A DNA stretch of 64,000 bases, taken from positions 1-64,000 of the forward strand of contig NZ_JARDUB010000006.1 of the NCBI RefSeq assembly GCF_029360665.1. Direction: 5' to 3'. The position numbers and the translations under genes were made by a program. The stretch comes from Eudoraea chungangensis (GTDB taxonomy: Bacteria; Bacteroidota; Bacteroidia; Flavobacteriales; Flavobacteriaceae). Under the pieces are notes generated by a model, which did not search any database, had not been told where the DNA came from, and saw nothing but the letters and a program-made list of their open reading frames with translations. This document shows, one piece after another, positions 55,136 to 64,000 of this stretch (the first letter of the stretch is position 1; each line of letters starts with the position of its first letter).

Positions 55136-56722
55136 TTATTCAGTATCTTTTGAGGCATAGTTAACGTCCAGATGTTGAATTTTTGGATTTTTTTCCGGAG
55201 AAAGTGTAAAAAATACCTCGACGTTGCCTTTATCACCTTCCAATATAAAATCCCCACGTAATTGATTTCTCGCATTCATTTTTCCAATGTTTATTATGGC
55301 TCCAGCCTTATCCAATACTTTTTGAATTTCTTCTTTTCGCCTTTTTTTAGATTCGTCTAGGAAAAAGTTCTCTGCAAAAATATTATCGTCGAAATGAACT
55401 CTTCCGTCTGCAAAAAGGGCTATAATTTCTTCTCTTTTTTTTACTAGAATGTTAGAAGCGGGTAGTTTACGAGCTTTTAAATCTAGTTTTTCAAACAAGA
55501 GTTTTTCTATTTTATCATTAGGAATTGTACGCGTATACGTTAAGTTTCCAAAAGCCATTATACCAATTCCGTATTGCGGATAAAACGTATAAGTACTTCC
55601 GTAGCCAGGTAATGCTCCACCATGGGAAACTCTTTGGATTCTTTTACAATCCATAGAAATACCTAATCCATAGCCGTATCCTATCATACGTGCACAAGGC
55701 TCGTTGTTCCAATCTTTATTCCATGTGTTTAGGAAATTGTATTGTGGCCTGTGCATTTCTCTTACTGAGCTTCGTTTTAGAGGTCCTTGATCTATAGTAG
55801 AGCGGGGAGGCCATGCTTCTAGATGAAAGCTTACATATTTACTGAAATCTTCTATAGAGGTAATTAGGCCACCCATAGCACCATAGGCTCCATCGTGTAA
55901 TATAGGTTCTTTTTTCCAGTCTTCGTCTTCCCATCTATAACCTATGGCTAGTTGTTCTTTGGGAACATCTGTATATTCCCAGTAGGTACTGTTCATTCCT
56001 AACGGAATTAGTATTTTTTCCTTGATATATAATTGATATGGTATTCCCGAAACTTTTGAAACAATATGCCCTAACATGGCATAACCAGTATTGCTATACT
56101 CAAATTGATAGGAAGGAACTTTAGACAGGCTTAGTCCTTTCGAAATAATTTCTAAAAAAGATTTAGTGGAAATTTCAAGCTGTCTATCCCCCCAGGGATT
56201 ATCTTCTGGAAGACCAGCCGTCATTGTAAGTAAATTTTCGATATTAATTATTGGTGAGTCTGTAGTAAGATATTCCAGGCTTTCTATTTCTGGAATATAC
56301 TGAACAACGGGATCCTTTAAGGATAATTTCCCTTCATCTCGCAGTTTTAAAATAGCCATGGCCGTAAAGCTTTTGGTCATAGAAGCAATTCTAAAGGAAG
56401 TCTTGGTGGAAACGGGCACCTTATCTTCTATTTCAGCTAAACCAGTTGCCGACGAAAGTACAAGGGAATCGTCTATAACCAAGCCATATGCAATTCCAGG
56501 GATGTTTTTAGTTTTCATATGCTCCTCAAAAAGCCCGTGGAGCTCAGGAGCTATCGATTTAATAGAAGTCACTCTTTGGTCTTCTAGGAAAATTTCTTCT
56601 TTAAAGGTTCTAGATATAAGCTGACTGATATCTGACTCCTTTTTTTGGATAGAGCTCTTTTTATTGCAAGAGGTGAGGGCGAGAGGAATAAAAGATAAAA
56701 GGAAAATTAAAATTTTTTTCAT
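55136..56722 (-). CDS. class C beta-lactamase-like serine hydrolase lipoprotein
   Basis: This 528-aa protein has a lipobox (FIPLALTSC, Cys19). The active-site residues read SFRIASMTKSFTAMAIL (S-x-x-K), QFEYSNTGYAMLG (Y-x-N) and RVSHGGALPGYGS (H-x-G). A ~120-residue C-terminal extension (DUF3471-like position, with RGDFILEGDKGNVEVFFTL) follows. It is likely a periplasmic peptidase or esterase. The N-terminal linker before the domain (~80 aa) is longer than usual. Confidence 0.88.
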   Translation of the reverse strand: MKKILIFLLSFIPLALTSCNKKSSIQKKESDISQLISRTFKEEIFLEDQRVTSIKSIAPELHGLFEEHMKTKNIPGIAYGLVIDDSLVLSSATGLAEIEDKVPVSTKTSFRIASMTKSFTAMAILKLRDEGKLSLKDPVVQYIPEIESLEYLTTDSPIINIENLLTMTAGLPEDNPWGDRQLEISTKSFLEIISKGLSLSKVPSYQFEYSNTGYAMLGHIVSKVSGIPYQLYIKEKILIPLGMNSTYWEYTDVPKEQLAIGYRWEDEDWKKEPILHDGAYGAMGGLITSIEDFSKYVSFHLEAWPPRSTIDQGPLKRSSVREMHRPQYNFLNTWNKDWNNEPCARMIGYGYGLGISMDCKRIQRVSHGGALPGYGSTYTFYPQYGIGIMAFGNLTYTRTIPNDKIEKLLFEKLDLKARKLPASNILVKKREEIIALFADGRVHFDDNIFAENFFLDESKKRRKEEIQKVLDKAGAIINIGKMNARNQLRGDFILEGDKGNVEVFFTLSPEKNPKIQHLDVNYASKDTE

Positions 56723-57003
56723 TGTAGAAATTTATGAGTTTAGTGGAAGGACGGGTATTTTGGAGAAAAGTTACATTTTTCTGCATAGATAGAAAATCTT
56801 TGTATAAGTGGAATTCTTAAAAGACCGCTACTGCAGAAATCTTTATTAAAGTGATTTGCTGTCTAAAATGAAAATTCATTAAAGTTACTGGTTCCTTGAA
56901 TCTTTCAATAGAGCACAAATCCTTATTTCGGACCTTGTTTAGCCTTAAATTTCTTGTGGTAAATATCCAATAAACAATGTTCATTAGATAAAATTCCGTC
57001 GAA

Positions 57004-58317
57004 CTAATTAAACATAAACTTCGCCATAAACTGGATTCTACCGGCCTTACCTTCAACACCGTTCTTATTTTCTCTCAGACCATACATATACTCTACGCCA
57101 CAGGAAATCTTTTTGTATGGAAAATATACTAAATTTAGGTGGGCAGATCCTGCATTGGCTATGGTATCATCTGTTTGAATATCAGATAGGGTAGTGCCAG
57201 CCCAGTAAGCAGCAATATTAGAGTTTAATTTCTCCGTCCAATAATGATTATAGCCGGTATATGCAAACCAAGCCGGTGCAGCATCAAGGCCGTTCTCATC
57301 CACTACACCTGAGGCTTTTCCATCCCAAGACAAGGCTATAATGCGGTGTGCCTGACCTTTACCAATTCCGCCACCCCAGGTAAAGGCATCGCGGTAGTGT
57401 TTACCTACTACAATAATCCTACTCATAACAGTAAGTGCATAAGCCACGGTTGTAACATTAGGACTGGTTTCGGGACCTCTCCATGTTAATCCAAATAAAT
57501 CTGCACCTACTTGAATTGTTGAACCGTTATTTGATTTATACCGGATATTACCTGCCAGATTAGGATACTGCGGCCTAAATTGTCCTTCTATATTATCTGG
57601 ATTATCAATTTGCCCTGCAGGGTCTTCTAGTGCTACGGCGTAGGACCATTTGTCAGCAAAAGTGTCTTGCCATCTAATCTGCGTAACACGTCCTCCATAT
57701 AAGGCATCACCGCCTGCAAAATCAATTAGACTAGGAATGGCGCTTAAGTCTCCCGAAGTGGTCCAGGTTCTTCCAACAAGCAGCCTACCCACTACGCCAT
57801 ATGCTTGGCGTAATCTAGTGTTTAACCGCGAAGAAGGGTCATCAAAAAACCAATCTAATTCTAGATATATTTTTACAGGAAATTCTTTGCCATTTTTCCA
57901 TTTCGCCTTGGATCTAAAATCAAAATTAATCCTGGTTTCCTTCGCATGAAAGGTTGTAGTTCCTCCTAGTTCTCTTTCAGGACTTCCTTCTACAGCAATA
58001 CTGCCCAATTCAAATTCAAACGGATCCCCTATATAGTCAAAATCATGAATCATGTCTGCTTTTACGTAGCCGCCAATACGCAATCTAACTCCCGAACCGA
58101 ATATAGGAATTGAATTGGGAAAGGTCTGGTCTAAAAGTTCCTCTCCTGTATATATTGGCCTATTAGAATTCATGGGGTTTGGGGACCCTTGGAGTCCCTG
58201 CTGTATGGTATCAGAAGCAATGGCATCATTCGGGTTTGATAATTCTTGACTATTAGCTAAATGGCAGAGAAGTATTAGTGTACATACGGTGCCACTTGTT
58301 TTTTTTAGATCTATCAT
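57004..58317 (-). CDS. DcaP-like trimeric porin
   Basis: The start at 58317 gives a signal peptide (KKTSGTVCTLILLCHLANSQ) and 437 aa. The frame runs to 58356. After a short linker come SGVRLRIGGYVKADMIHDFD and ETRINFDFRSKAKW, then VKIYLELDWFFD and QAYGVVGRLLVGRTWTTSGD, the DcaP/porin signature, and a C-terminal MAKFMFN with the terminal aromatic. It forms an outer-membrane channel for anionic solutes in characterised relatives; the solute here is unknown. The 80-aa frame at 56817-57059 in another phase is not a gene. Confidence 0.88.
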   Translation of the reverse strand: MIDLKKTSGTVCTLILLCHLANSQELSNPNDAIASDTIQQGLQGSPNPMNSNRPIYTGEELLDQTFPNSIPIFGSGVRLRIGGYVKADMIHDFDYIGDPFEFELGSIAVEGSPERELGGTTTFHAKETRINFDFRSKAKWKNGKEFPVKIYLELDWFFDDPSSRLNTRLRQAYGVVGRLLVGRTWTTSGDLSAIPSLIDFAGGDALYGGRVTQIRWQDTFADKWSYAVALEDPAGQIDNPDNIEGQFRPQYPNLAGNIRYKSNNGSTIQVGADLFGLTWRGPETSPNVTTVAYALTVMSRIIVVGKHYRDAFTWGGGIGKGQAHRIIALSWDGKASGVVDENGLDAAPAWFAYTGYNHYWTEKLNSNIAAYWAGTTLSDIQTDDTIANAGSAHLNLVYFPYKKISCGVEYMYGLRENKNGVEGKAGRIQFMAKFMFN

Positions 58318-58572
58318 AGCATTTTTAAGTTTAGGTATTCTAAGGTAATAGTCCAAGCTTTTTAAGTAAATTTAAAAGCAATTGTTTCTACTGATAATCC
58401 ATGGGAAATATAATTTTAAAATTTTATCGGACGAACTAAAAATACAAAAGAGAATTCAATTTAATTGAAAGGCCATTGGTTGATTGAAGGGCAAAATAAA
58501 ACTTCTGTACATTATGGGCGTTCAAGAGCTTACTTCCTTTTCTCAGAAGATATACCCAAAAGATATTGCAAT

Positions 58573-59745
58573 TTATAAGGGGTTTTGTAATCGCGGAAGT
58601 ATCCTGTCTTGCAAAACATGCCAGGTAGATTTTTCTACGGATTCATTTATATTCCATCCATTAAAAACCACAATCAAATCATATTCCGGTGCAACCATTA
58701 AATACTGGCCACCGAAACCATTCCCTGCAAAAATCTGCGCTTCTCCATTGGTGTGATAGGGAACCCACCACTGGTAACCATAACCCACCTGGTTTTCATT
58801 TTTGGGATTTACGTCACTAACTACAGGAGTTGTGGAAGCTTTAACCCAAGTTTCGGAAACAATTTGTTGGTTTTCCCATTTCCCTTTATTAAGAAAAAGA
58901 GCCCCTAGTTTGGCTAAGTCTTCTGCTTTAAGATACAAGCCACCCTCTGTATCCACTTCTCCCTCGGGCGTTATTTTCCAATAGTACTCTGTTATTCCTA
59001 GAGGGCCAAACAGTTTTTGTTCAGCATATTTGTCTATTCTTTGTCCTGAAATAATTCGTACTATTTTCCCCAATAATACGCTTGCTCCGCTATTATATTC
59101 AAAGGAAGTACCTGGGATAGTGTCTGTAGGTTTATTTAGAACGTATGGTATCCATTGTGCACTGGCCTCCATAATAATGCAGTCGTCCGAAGGATCTGTA
59201 TAATTCCCTTCGTTCCATTCAAGGCCACTTCGCATGGTTAATAAGTCTTCAATTGTTATCAAACTCTTTCTTTGGTCTGTTACTTTCAAATCATAGTCTG
59301 AAAACAAAGGCATCACCCTTGTGCTAACATTGTATTGTTCTAAGGAATCTAAGGCTATACCTAAGAGTATGGACGTAACACTCTTGGTGACCGATTGTAA
59401 AGTATGGAGTTCTGTATCCCTATAATAGGGATGCCAGTCGGGATGATTATAATTATACTGGTGGTTGGTCGTGTCATATTTTTGAGCAATAGACGCATAA
59501 TCCTGCTTATATTTAAAATCCGCTATTAATTTTTCGTTTTGTACTACCATAAAACGGTCAATTAAGCCGTATTCCCCATTATTAATTTCTACATTTACTG
59601 AATCAATTACGGCGTCAAGGACGTTTTTATGAGATGCTGTTGTAGTTAGTTTATTCTTGTGGGTCTTATTATTTTGCTTGCAAGCACTCATTGCAATTAA
59701 TACTGCCATGGCAGTAAGTAATGTTTTATTTAGTTGGATTCGCAT
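58573..59745 (-). CDS. class C beta-lactamase-like serine hydrolase lipoprotein
   Basis: This 390-aa protein has a lipobox (TAMAVLIAMSAC, Cys22). The active-site motifs are LQSVTKSVTSILLG (S-x-x-K), SFEYNSGASVLLGKI (Y-x-S) and IFAGNGFGGQYL (GNG, in place of HxG). The DLLTMRSGLEWNE and GYGYQWW segments are standard. It is the third member of this superfamily in ten kb and is not closely similar to the other two. The substrate is unknown. Confidence 0.88.
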   Translation of the reverse strand: MRIQLNKTLLTAMAVLIAMSACKQNNKTHKNKLTTTASHKNVLDAVIDSVNVEINNGEYGLIDRFMVVQNEKLIADFKYKQDYASIAQKYDTTNHQYNYNHPDWHPYYRDTELHTLQSVTKSVTSILLGIALDSLEQYNVSTRVMPLFSDYDLKVTDQRKSLITIEDLLTMRSGLEWNEGNYTDPSDDCIIMEASAQWIPYVLNKPTDTIPGTSFEYNSGASVLLGKIVRIISGQRIDKYAEQKLFGPLGITEYYWKITPEGEVDTEGGLYLKAEDLAKLGALFLNKGKWENQQIVSETWVKASTTPVVSDVNPKNENQVGYGYQWWVPYHTNGEAQIFAGNGFGGQYLMVAPEYDLIVVFNGWNINESVEKSTWHVLQDRILPRLQNPL

Positions 59746-59862
59746 ACTTTTTGTTTAAGGTGTAGTACAATTTTGTTTTCATGGAAATTTAAGTTCTCTA
59801 AACTAGCCATAAAAATCGGGAAAGTAAGCTAATACTTATGTTGTGGCTATCCTAGGTTCGCT

Positions 59863-60630
59863 TTAACGCGAAGTACACTCCATTTTTAATTGTTGGTATA
59901 TGGGCTGCATTTCATTCAAGATACCATCAAAGTGCTGTTTCTCTCTTTCGCTCATCATAACAAACAAGACTAAATCGTCTTGAAACTGCTTGAAATAGTC
60001 CGAATCTTTGTCAAATTGCCAATCATTCACAGGAAGTGTCTCCACAATTTCCGGTCCTAAGGCTATCTTGGCGTATTTGGCATAATGGAAACCAAACTCA
60101 AGGTCACTTTCGTATGCAAAACCCCGTTCTAAACTTTTAGAATGGTTGATTTCTAGTTGGTATAAATATTTATCTAGTTCTGCGTAGTAGTCGATAATAC
60201 TATTTTTCAAGGAATCGTTGGTAAAGAGATTTAATTTTCCTGTAGACAGGATATCGGTAATTGTCGCTTTGGTGGGTACAAATATGTTAGTCCTTAAGGC
60301 CTGGATATAGTTGTCAATGAAATAAGATTTGTCTTTCTTGGTGCCTTTAAGCTCTAGTAACAATTTTTTGCTTACTTCAATCTTATATTGGGATTCTTTA
60401 TATAGTATTTCAATATTTTTTTGATCTAGTTCCAAATCATTTAGGAGTTTACAGTAATACTCAGCCTCGGTTAATCTATTTTTTCTTTGGTCGTTCCAAT
60501 TATTTATGGAGAGTGCCACCAGAATACCAATAACTACTAATATAATTTCTCCTATAGCATATTTAAAATATTTTTCTGTTTTACCTTCTGATATTAAATT
60601 CTGTCTTAGTCGTCTAAAAAATTTTATCAT
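59863..60630 (-). CDS. DUF6090 membrane-anchored protein
   Basis: This 255-aa protein opens MIKFFRRLRQNLISEGKTEK and YFKYAIGEIILVVIGILVAL, the hallmark of DUF6090. One membrane span at ~26-43 is followed by a long, mostly helical extracytoplasmic part (coiled stretch KLLNDLELDQKNIEILYKES). The family is abundant in marine flavobacteria and its function is unknown. It stands alone. Confidence 0.85.
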   Translation of the reverse strand: MIKFFRRLRQNLISEGKTEKYFKYAIGEIILVVIGILVALSINNWNDQRKNRLTEAEYYCKLLNDLELDQKNIEILYKESQYKIEVSKKLLLELKGTKKDKSYFIDNYIQALRTNIFVPTKATITDILSTGKLNLFTNDSLKNSIIDYYAELDKYLYQLEINHSKSLERGFAYESDLEFGFHYAKYAKIALGPEIVETLPVNDWQFDKDSDYFKQFQDDLVLFVMMSEREKQHFDGILNEMQPIYQQLKMECTSR

Positions 60631-60778
60631 AGAATCATGGTACTAAAAAAGAAGAGCATCCTTTAAGAGAGTAATTTACAAATTAAAAGTAAGAAGGAAT
60701 GCTTTTGAGGTCCCCGAGAAGTTAGGTGTACGTAAGAATATTGAAAAAGCCGTGTATATAATTTAAGAGTATTAGACC

Positions 60779-61960
60779 TCATTCTTGTAAGCGATTATAT
60801 TTTTTAAGCGTCGAAATAAGTAAGTCGTGTGGAAGAGCATATGCCTTATTTCCATTAATTCCTTCCATTGTTTCAGCTGCGACCATGGCATTAATAATAG
60901 CCTCTTCGACCGCCTCGACGGTAGCTTCAAAAACAGGGTTGAGCAGGTCGTTAGACATAGTATTTACGGAAGTCATTTTATCGCGATCAAACGCATTTTC
61001 ATTGGCCGTGGAAAAGGCCAAAAAGATATCCCCAGAGCCGTTACCACCTCGACCCCCGACAATGCCAACTCCAAGAGGAATTCTTTGTGCGATTCTTTTT
61101 AACTGATGTGGTAATAGCGGAACATCGGTGGCCACAATTACAATAATAGAACCATCTCCTTCCTGCCTTCTGGATTTGGGCGCTGCATTATACTTATAAT
61201 TTAAAGTGTCTTTTAATTCTATCCCTACCGGAACGCCTGCAATAGACAAATTTCTTTTGGCTCCAAAGTTTGCCTGAACTAAGGCACCTATTGTGTAGTT
61301 CTGATCCTGAATTTCAAAAACTCTCGAAGCAGTACCTGTACCACCTTTAAATCCTAAACACATCATGCCCGTTCCGCCACCAACATTTCCTTCGCTTATT
61401 TTTCCGCCGGACGAATTTGCTATAGCTTCTAAAACGTGCTTTTCTTTAACATGAAATCCGTAAATATCATTTAGAAAGCCGTCATAGGTTTCCGCCACTA
61501 CGGGATACGTATACCACCAATCTTCTTCGCTATACCAATCTGTATTAACAAACCATTGCAATACAGCTTGCCTAACTTCACCAACGCTATTGGTATTAGT
61601 AATCATTATTGGTGTTTCCAGAAAACCAGACTCGGTAACCCAGGTGGTACCAGTCATTTCTCCATTTCCGTTAAGGCTATACCAATTTGCATAAACCGGA
61701 CTAAACTTTTTTGCCTTGCCCCTTGGGAAAATAGCCGTTACTCCTGTTCTTATGGGCCCTTTGCCTACAACATTTTCACCTTTGCCAGAAATAATTGTAC
61801 TATAGCCAACTTCTACGCCTTTTACATCCGTAATTGCATTGAATTCTCCAGTTGTTCCAACAAAGGGTATTCCTAGGTCTCTTGCTCTTGGTTTTTGTCC
61901 ATAAGTGGTAAAACTAAGGGCAACGATGATTGAAAACACTACTATTAATTTGCCATGCAT
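60779..61960 (-). CDS. secreted P1-family aminopeptidase (DmpA-like)
   Basis: This 393-aa protein has a signal peptide (LIVVFSIIVALSFTTYG). DmpA-type features are ARDLGIPFVGTTGEFNAITD, VEVGYSTIISG, GNVGGGTGMMCLGFKGG and GGRGGNGSGDIFLAFST. The last is the self-cleavage site, predicted between Gly308 and Ser309, whose Ser becomes the N-terminal nucleophile of the beta chain. These enzymes remove N-terminal D- or L-residues or beta-amino acids. The length is normal. Confidence 0.92.
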   Translation of the reverse strand: MHGKLIVVFSIIVALSFTTYGQKPRARDLGIPFVGTTGEFNAITDVKGVEVGYSTIISGKGENVVGKGPIRTGVTAIFPRGKAKKFSPVYANWYSLNGNGEMTGTTWVTESGFLETPIMITNTNSVGEVRQAVLQWFVNTDWYSEEDWWYTYPVVAETYDGFLNDIYGFHVKEKHVLEAIANSSGGKISEGNVGGGTGMMCLGFKGGTGTASRVFEIQDQNYTIGALVQANFGAKRNLSIAGVPVGIELKDTLNYKYNAAPKSRRQEGDGSIIVIVATDVPLLPHQLKRIAQRIPLGVGIVGGRGGNGSGDIFLAFSTANENAFDRDKMTSVNTMSNDLLNPVFEATVEAVEEAIINAMVAAETMEGINGNKAYALPHDLLISTLKKYNRLQE

Positions 61961-62138
61961 AAAGTTGGTTTTAATTAGTTAAATCAGTTTCTTAAAATTT
62001 GTTTGCCCTTCATTGGGAAGTTAGTAAAAATGTTTCACTTTTATGAGCGTTAAACATTTGAAAACCTTAGTAATTAGCCTTAATAGCAGGTAATTCGACT
62101 CTTGTAAACTTTAAATAAGCCAGGTTGATTCCTGGATT

Positions 62139-62681
62139 TTATCTTATTCGTTTATAGTGATTTTGTGTTATTTGGTTTATATAAGTTTTGGATTTTACAA
62201 GTTCAAACTTTAATTCCTTTGGAAGTCCATTAAAAAGAGGAGAACCTCCTCCTAATAGAACCGGAATAGTACTAAGTGCCATTTCATCAATTAAATCTTC
62301 TTGTAAAAAACTTCTTATAGTAGCCCCTCCATCTATATAAAGACGAGTAAATCCCTTTTGGTGGATTTGGTCTAATATTTCGCCTAAATTACCTTTTAGT
62401 AAAAACGCTTTTTCCTTATGACTAACCGGTATTACTTTTAGTTTATTACTTAATACAAATACAGGTTTATCATATGGCCAATCAACATCAAAGCCTAAAA
62501 CTGTTTCAAAGGTATTTCTTCCCATAACCAAGGCATCAATTTCTTTGATAAATTCTACATACCCCATATCATCATTATTGGGGTTGGGTACTGCATTTAA
62601 CCACTCGAGGCCGTCATTCTTGTCGGCGATATAACCATCTATACTTGTGGCAATAAATACGCAATTCTTCGGTTCTTTCAT
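62139..62681 (-). CDS. RibD/DHFR-like reductase
   Basis: This 180-aa protein reads NCVFIATSIDGYIADKNDGL, then DALVMGRNTFETVLGF, PVFVLSNKLKVIP, FTRLYIDGGATIRSFLQEDL and a final IPVLLGGGSPLFNGLP. It is the RibD C-terminal (pyrimidine reductase) fold, often mislabelled as dihydrofolate reductase. It has no deaminase domain and no riboflavin genes nearby, so the substrate is open. Confidence 0.88.
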   Translation of the reverse strand: MKEPKNCVFIATSIDGYIADKNDGLEWLNAVPNPNNDDMGYVEFIKEIDALVMGRNTFETVLGFDVDWPYDKPVFVLSNKLKVIPVSHKEKAFLLKGNLGEILDQIHQKGFTRLYIDGGATIRSFLQEDLIDEMALSTIPVLLGGGSPLFNGLPKELKFELVKSKTYINQITQNHYKRIR

Positions 62682-62699
62682 ATGTAGTGTTTTGGCCTG

Positions 62700-64000
62700 T
62701 TATTCTGTGCCTACAGGCTTTGATTTCTGGTGTAGTCTAAACAAGTCGTCCGTGGCCTGTAAAACTTTTAATCTCAGTTGGGGATTCAGATCTGGATTTG
62801 CGTCTAAAAATTCCCTAACCATGCTATAAGCCGCATAGGACGAATACAGCCCAACAGTATTATTTAGCCACCCTTTGGGAAAAAATATATCCCCGGTTTG
62901 CTGAATTTCTTCTAAAAGAGTAAGACTAAGTTCTAGGGATTCTACAGCTGATTTTTGTCTTAGGGGATGGTGTATATAGTAGGAGGCGGCTAAAACCCAA
63001 TTCTCTTTCTCTCGCATCTCCTTATTCTTAAAGGACGTAAAATAACTATTCCTGATATCCTCCTCAGGCGATAACGCTGGTAATAGGAAATTAAATCGTT
63101 TAAGTTTGTTAGAATCCTTTATGGCCGTCCTTGCTTCTTGCAGTATGTCTTTAGCTTTTTCATGCTCGTATAGAACTAAATACATCGCAATTCTAGTTTG
63201 GTCGTCTTGGTTTAATAGTAAGTCGCTAATGGTTAAATCTTTATGCCAAATCTCATACAATTTGCCTTTTGCTATTCCTGTATAAGCAAGGGACAAATAA
63301 GTGTTAAACAATGTTTTTTTTATACTTGCCTTTTCTTGGGCTATAAGCCTTGAAAACAGAATATTCTCTATTTTATTTAGTCGTTCTTCACGTTCCTTCT
63401 CGCTTAAATACATCCAAAACAAATGCTCAAATTGATCGGCTAGTAAAGATAGAACTAACTCATTTTTCTCTACCACTAGGCCCTGCTCAAATATGTTGAG
63501 GCTTTTGTCTATAGATATTTTACCGTTAAGTGCCTTTTCGTAGGCATTGAGGTATATGGCTGCTCTAGAAATTTCATCTTTAATATTCGGTACTGATTCC
63601 ATGGCTTCCTTGCTTAAGGGAAATGTTCCATATCCTATTCCAGTACTATTGTACACTATGACATCTGGTTTTGTTAAGCCTTCTGCTTCCAAAATTCTAT
63701 TTTTATTATCAGTTAGCCCAACCTCAATTATTTGCGTGGTATCTGGGTATATAAGGGAGATACTAAAGAGCTGTGGCCAAATATTTCCTGATTTATCTTC
63801 TGCCTGCTGCTCTATAAAAAACGACTTTATCTTATTTGCTTCGTCATAAAGAATTTCTGCCGTAATGGTAGGGCGTCCGGAAGAATTGACCCATACATTG
63901 CTCCATTCTATCAGGTCTATTTCTGTTTTTTTATTCAAAATACTTATGAGATCGTTCCAGTTGGCATTATCATTTTGGTATGAATGGATATATTCTTTGA
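62700..64000 (-). CDS. M1-family aminopeptidase, C-terminal part (5' end outside window)
   Basis: The frame remains open through base 64000 on the minus strand, so the ATG at 63938 is internal and the protein continues beyond the window. What is visible (~432 residues) matches the ERAP1_C-like helical domain of M1 peptidases: IEWSNVWVNSSGRPTITAEI, then VIVYNSTGIGYGTFPLS, with many later helices (NWVLAASYYIHHPLRQKSAV). The zinc-binding HExxH domain would lie upstream, outside the window. The family call is moderate because the catalytic part is not seen. Confidence 0.75.
   Translation of the reverse strand, partial: KEYIHSYQNDNANWNDLISILNKKTEIDLIEWSNVWVNSSGRPTITAEILYDEANKIKSFFIEQQAEDKSGNIWPQLFSISLIYPDTTQIIEVGLTDNKNRILEAEGLTKPDVIVYNSTGIGYGTFPLSKEAMESVPNIKDEISRAAIYLNAYEKALNGKISIDKSLNIFEQGLVVEKNELVLSLLADQFEHLFWMYLSEKEREERLNKIENILFSRLIAQEKASIKKTLFNTYLSLAYTGIAKGKLYEIWHKDLTISDLLLNQDDQTRIAMYLVLYEHEKAKDILQEARTAIKDSNKLKRFNFLLPALSPEEDIRNSYFTSFKNKEMREKENWVLAASYYIHHPLRQKSAVESLELSLTLLEEIQQTGDIFFPKGWLNNTVGLYSSYAAYSMVREFLDANPDLNPQLRLKVLQATDDLFRLHQKSKPVGTE

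Noticed and set aside
56817-57059. 80-aa minus-strand open frame overlapping the porin end
   Set aside because: It lies in another phase over the porin's C-terminus and AT-rich spacer, with no signal or domain.

Overview
The window is low-GC chromosomal DNA from a marine Flavobacteriia (Bacteroidota) bacterium. The evidence is a type IX secretion C-terminal domain on the first protein, gliding genes gldF/gldG, many SPII lipoproteins with Bacteroidota-type signals, DUF6090, TPR-membrane-HTH regulators, a DcaP-like porin, two sulfatases, an alpha-L-fucosidase and a GH16 enzyme. The last group suggests use of sulfated and beta-glucan algal polysaccharides, although no SusC/SusD pair is present. 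No rRNA, tRNA, CRISPR array, transposase or integrase was seen.

Layout. 1-8 kb: end of a T9SS-secreted PKD protein, a PHP-type tyrosine phosphatase, pyruvate phosphate dikinase, a BamA/D15-like barrel and an unusual barrel-less TonB-plug/TPR protein. 8-13.6 kb: fucosidase, sulfatase and GH16. 13.8-18.5 kb: a 4.7-kb segment bounded by direct repeats of the mnmE 3' end. It carries a TPR-HTH regulator, a divergent lipoprotein of the cholesterol-dependent-cytolysin family, and decayed genes. 18.5-31 kb: mostly housekeeping genes (mnmE, two tandem GT2 enzymes, dnaN, gldG-gldF, a SAM hydrolase/adenosyltransferase, phoH, purC). 30.9-32.0 kb: a small graveyard holding a frameshifted DnaQ-type exonuclease, an unknown fragment and a truncated outer-membrane protein. 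32-43 kb: secreted and cytoplasmic hydrolases (prolyl oligopeptidase, alpha/beta hydrolase, M20-like peptidase, GMC oxidoreductase, ADP-ribosylglycohydrolase-like protein). 43-64 kb: a large sulfatase, membrane proteins, three class-C beta-lactamase-like serine hydrolases, a GT39 enzyme, an AraC/DJ-1 regulator divergent from a small monooxygenase-like protein, a porin, a DmpA-type peptidase, a RibD/DHFR-like reductase, and the C-terminal part of a probable M1 aminopeptidase running off the right edge.

The strongest candidate for a new system is the 4739-bp unit between the two mnmE-end repeats (13774-13791 and 18513-18530). The 3' end of mnmE (trmE/thdF) is the known attachment site of SGI1-type genomic islands. 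Here the repeat copies are in the same orientation, as expected for an integrated element, and the cargo is a surface-anchored pore-forming-toxin homologue next to its probable regulator. No recombinase lies inside, so it would be a relic or a mini-island mobilised in trans. A second notable feature is the GH16 enzyme, whose catalytic domain is interrupted by a roughly 155-residue jelly-roll-like module that appears circularly permuted.
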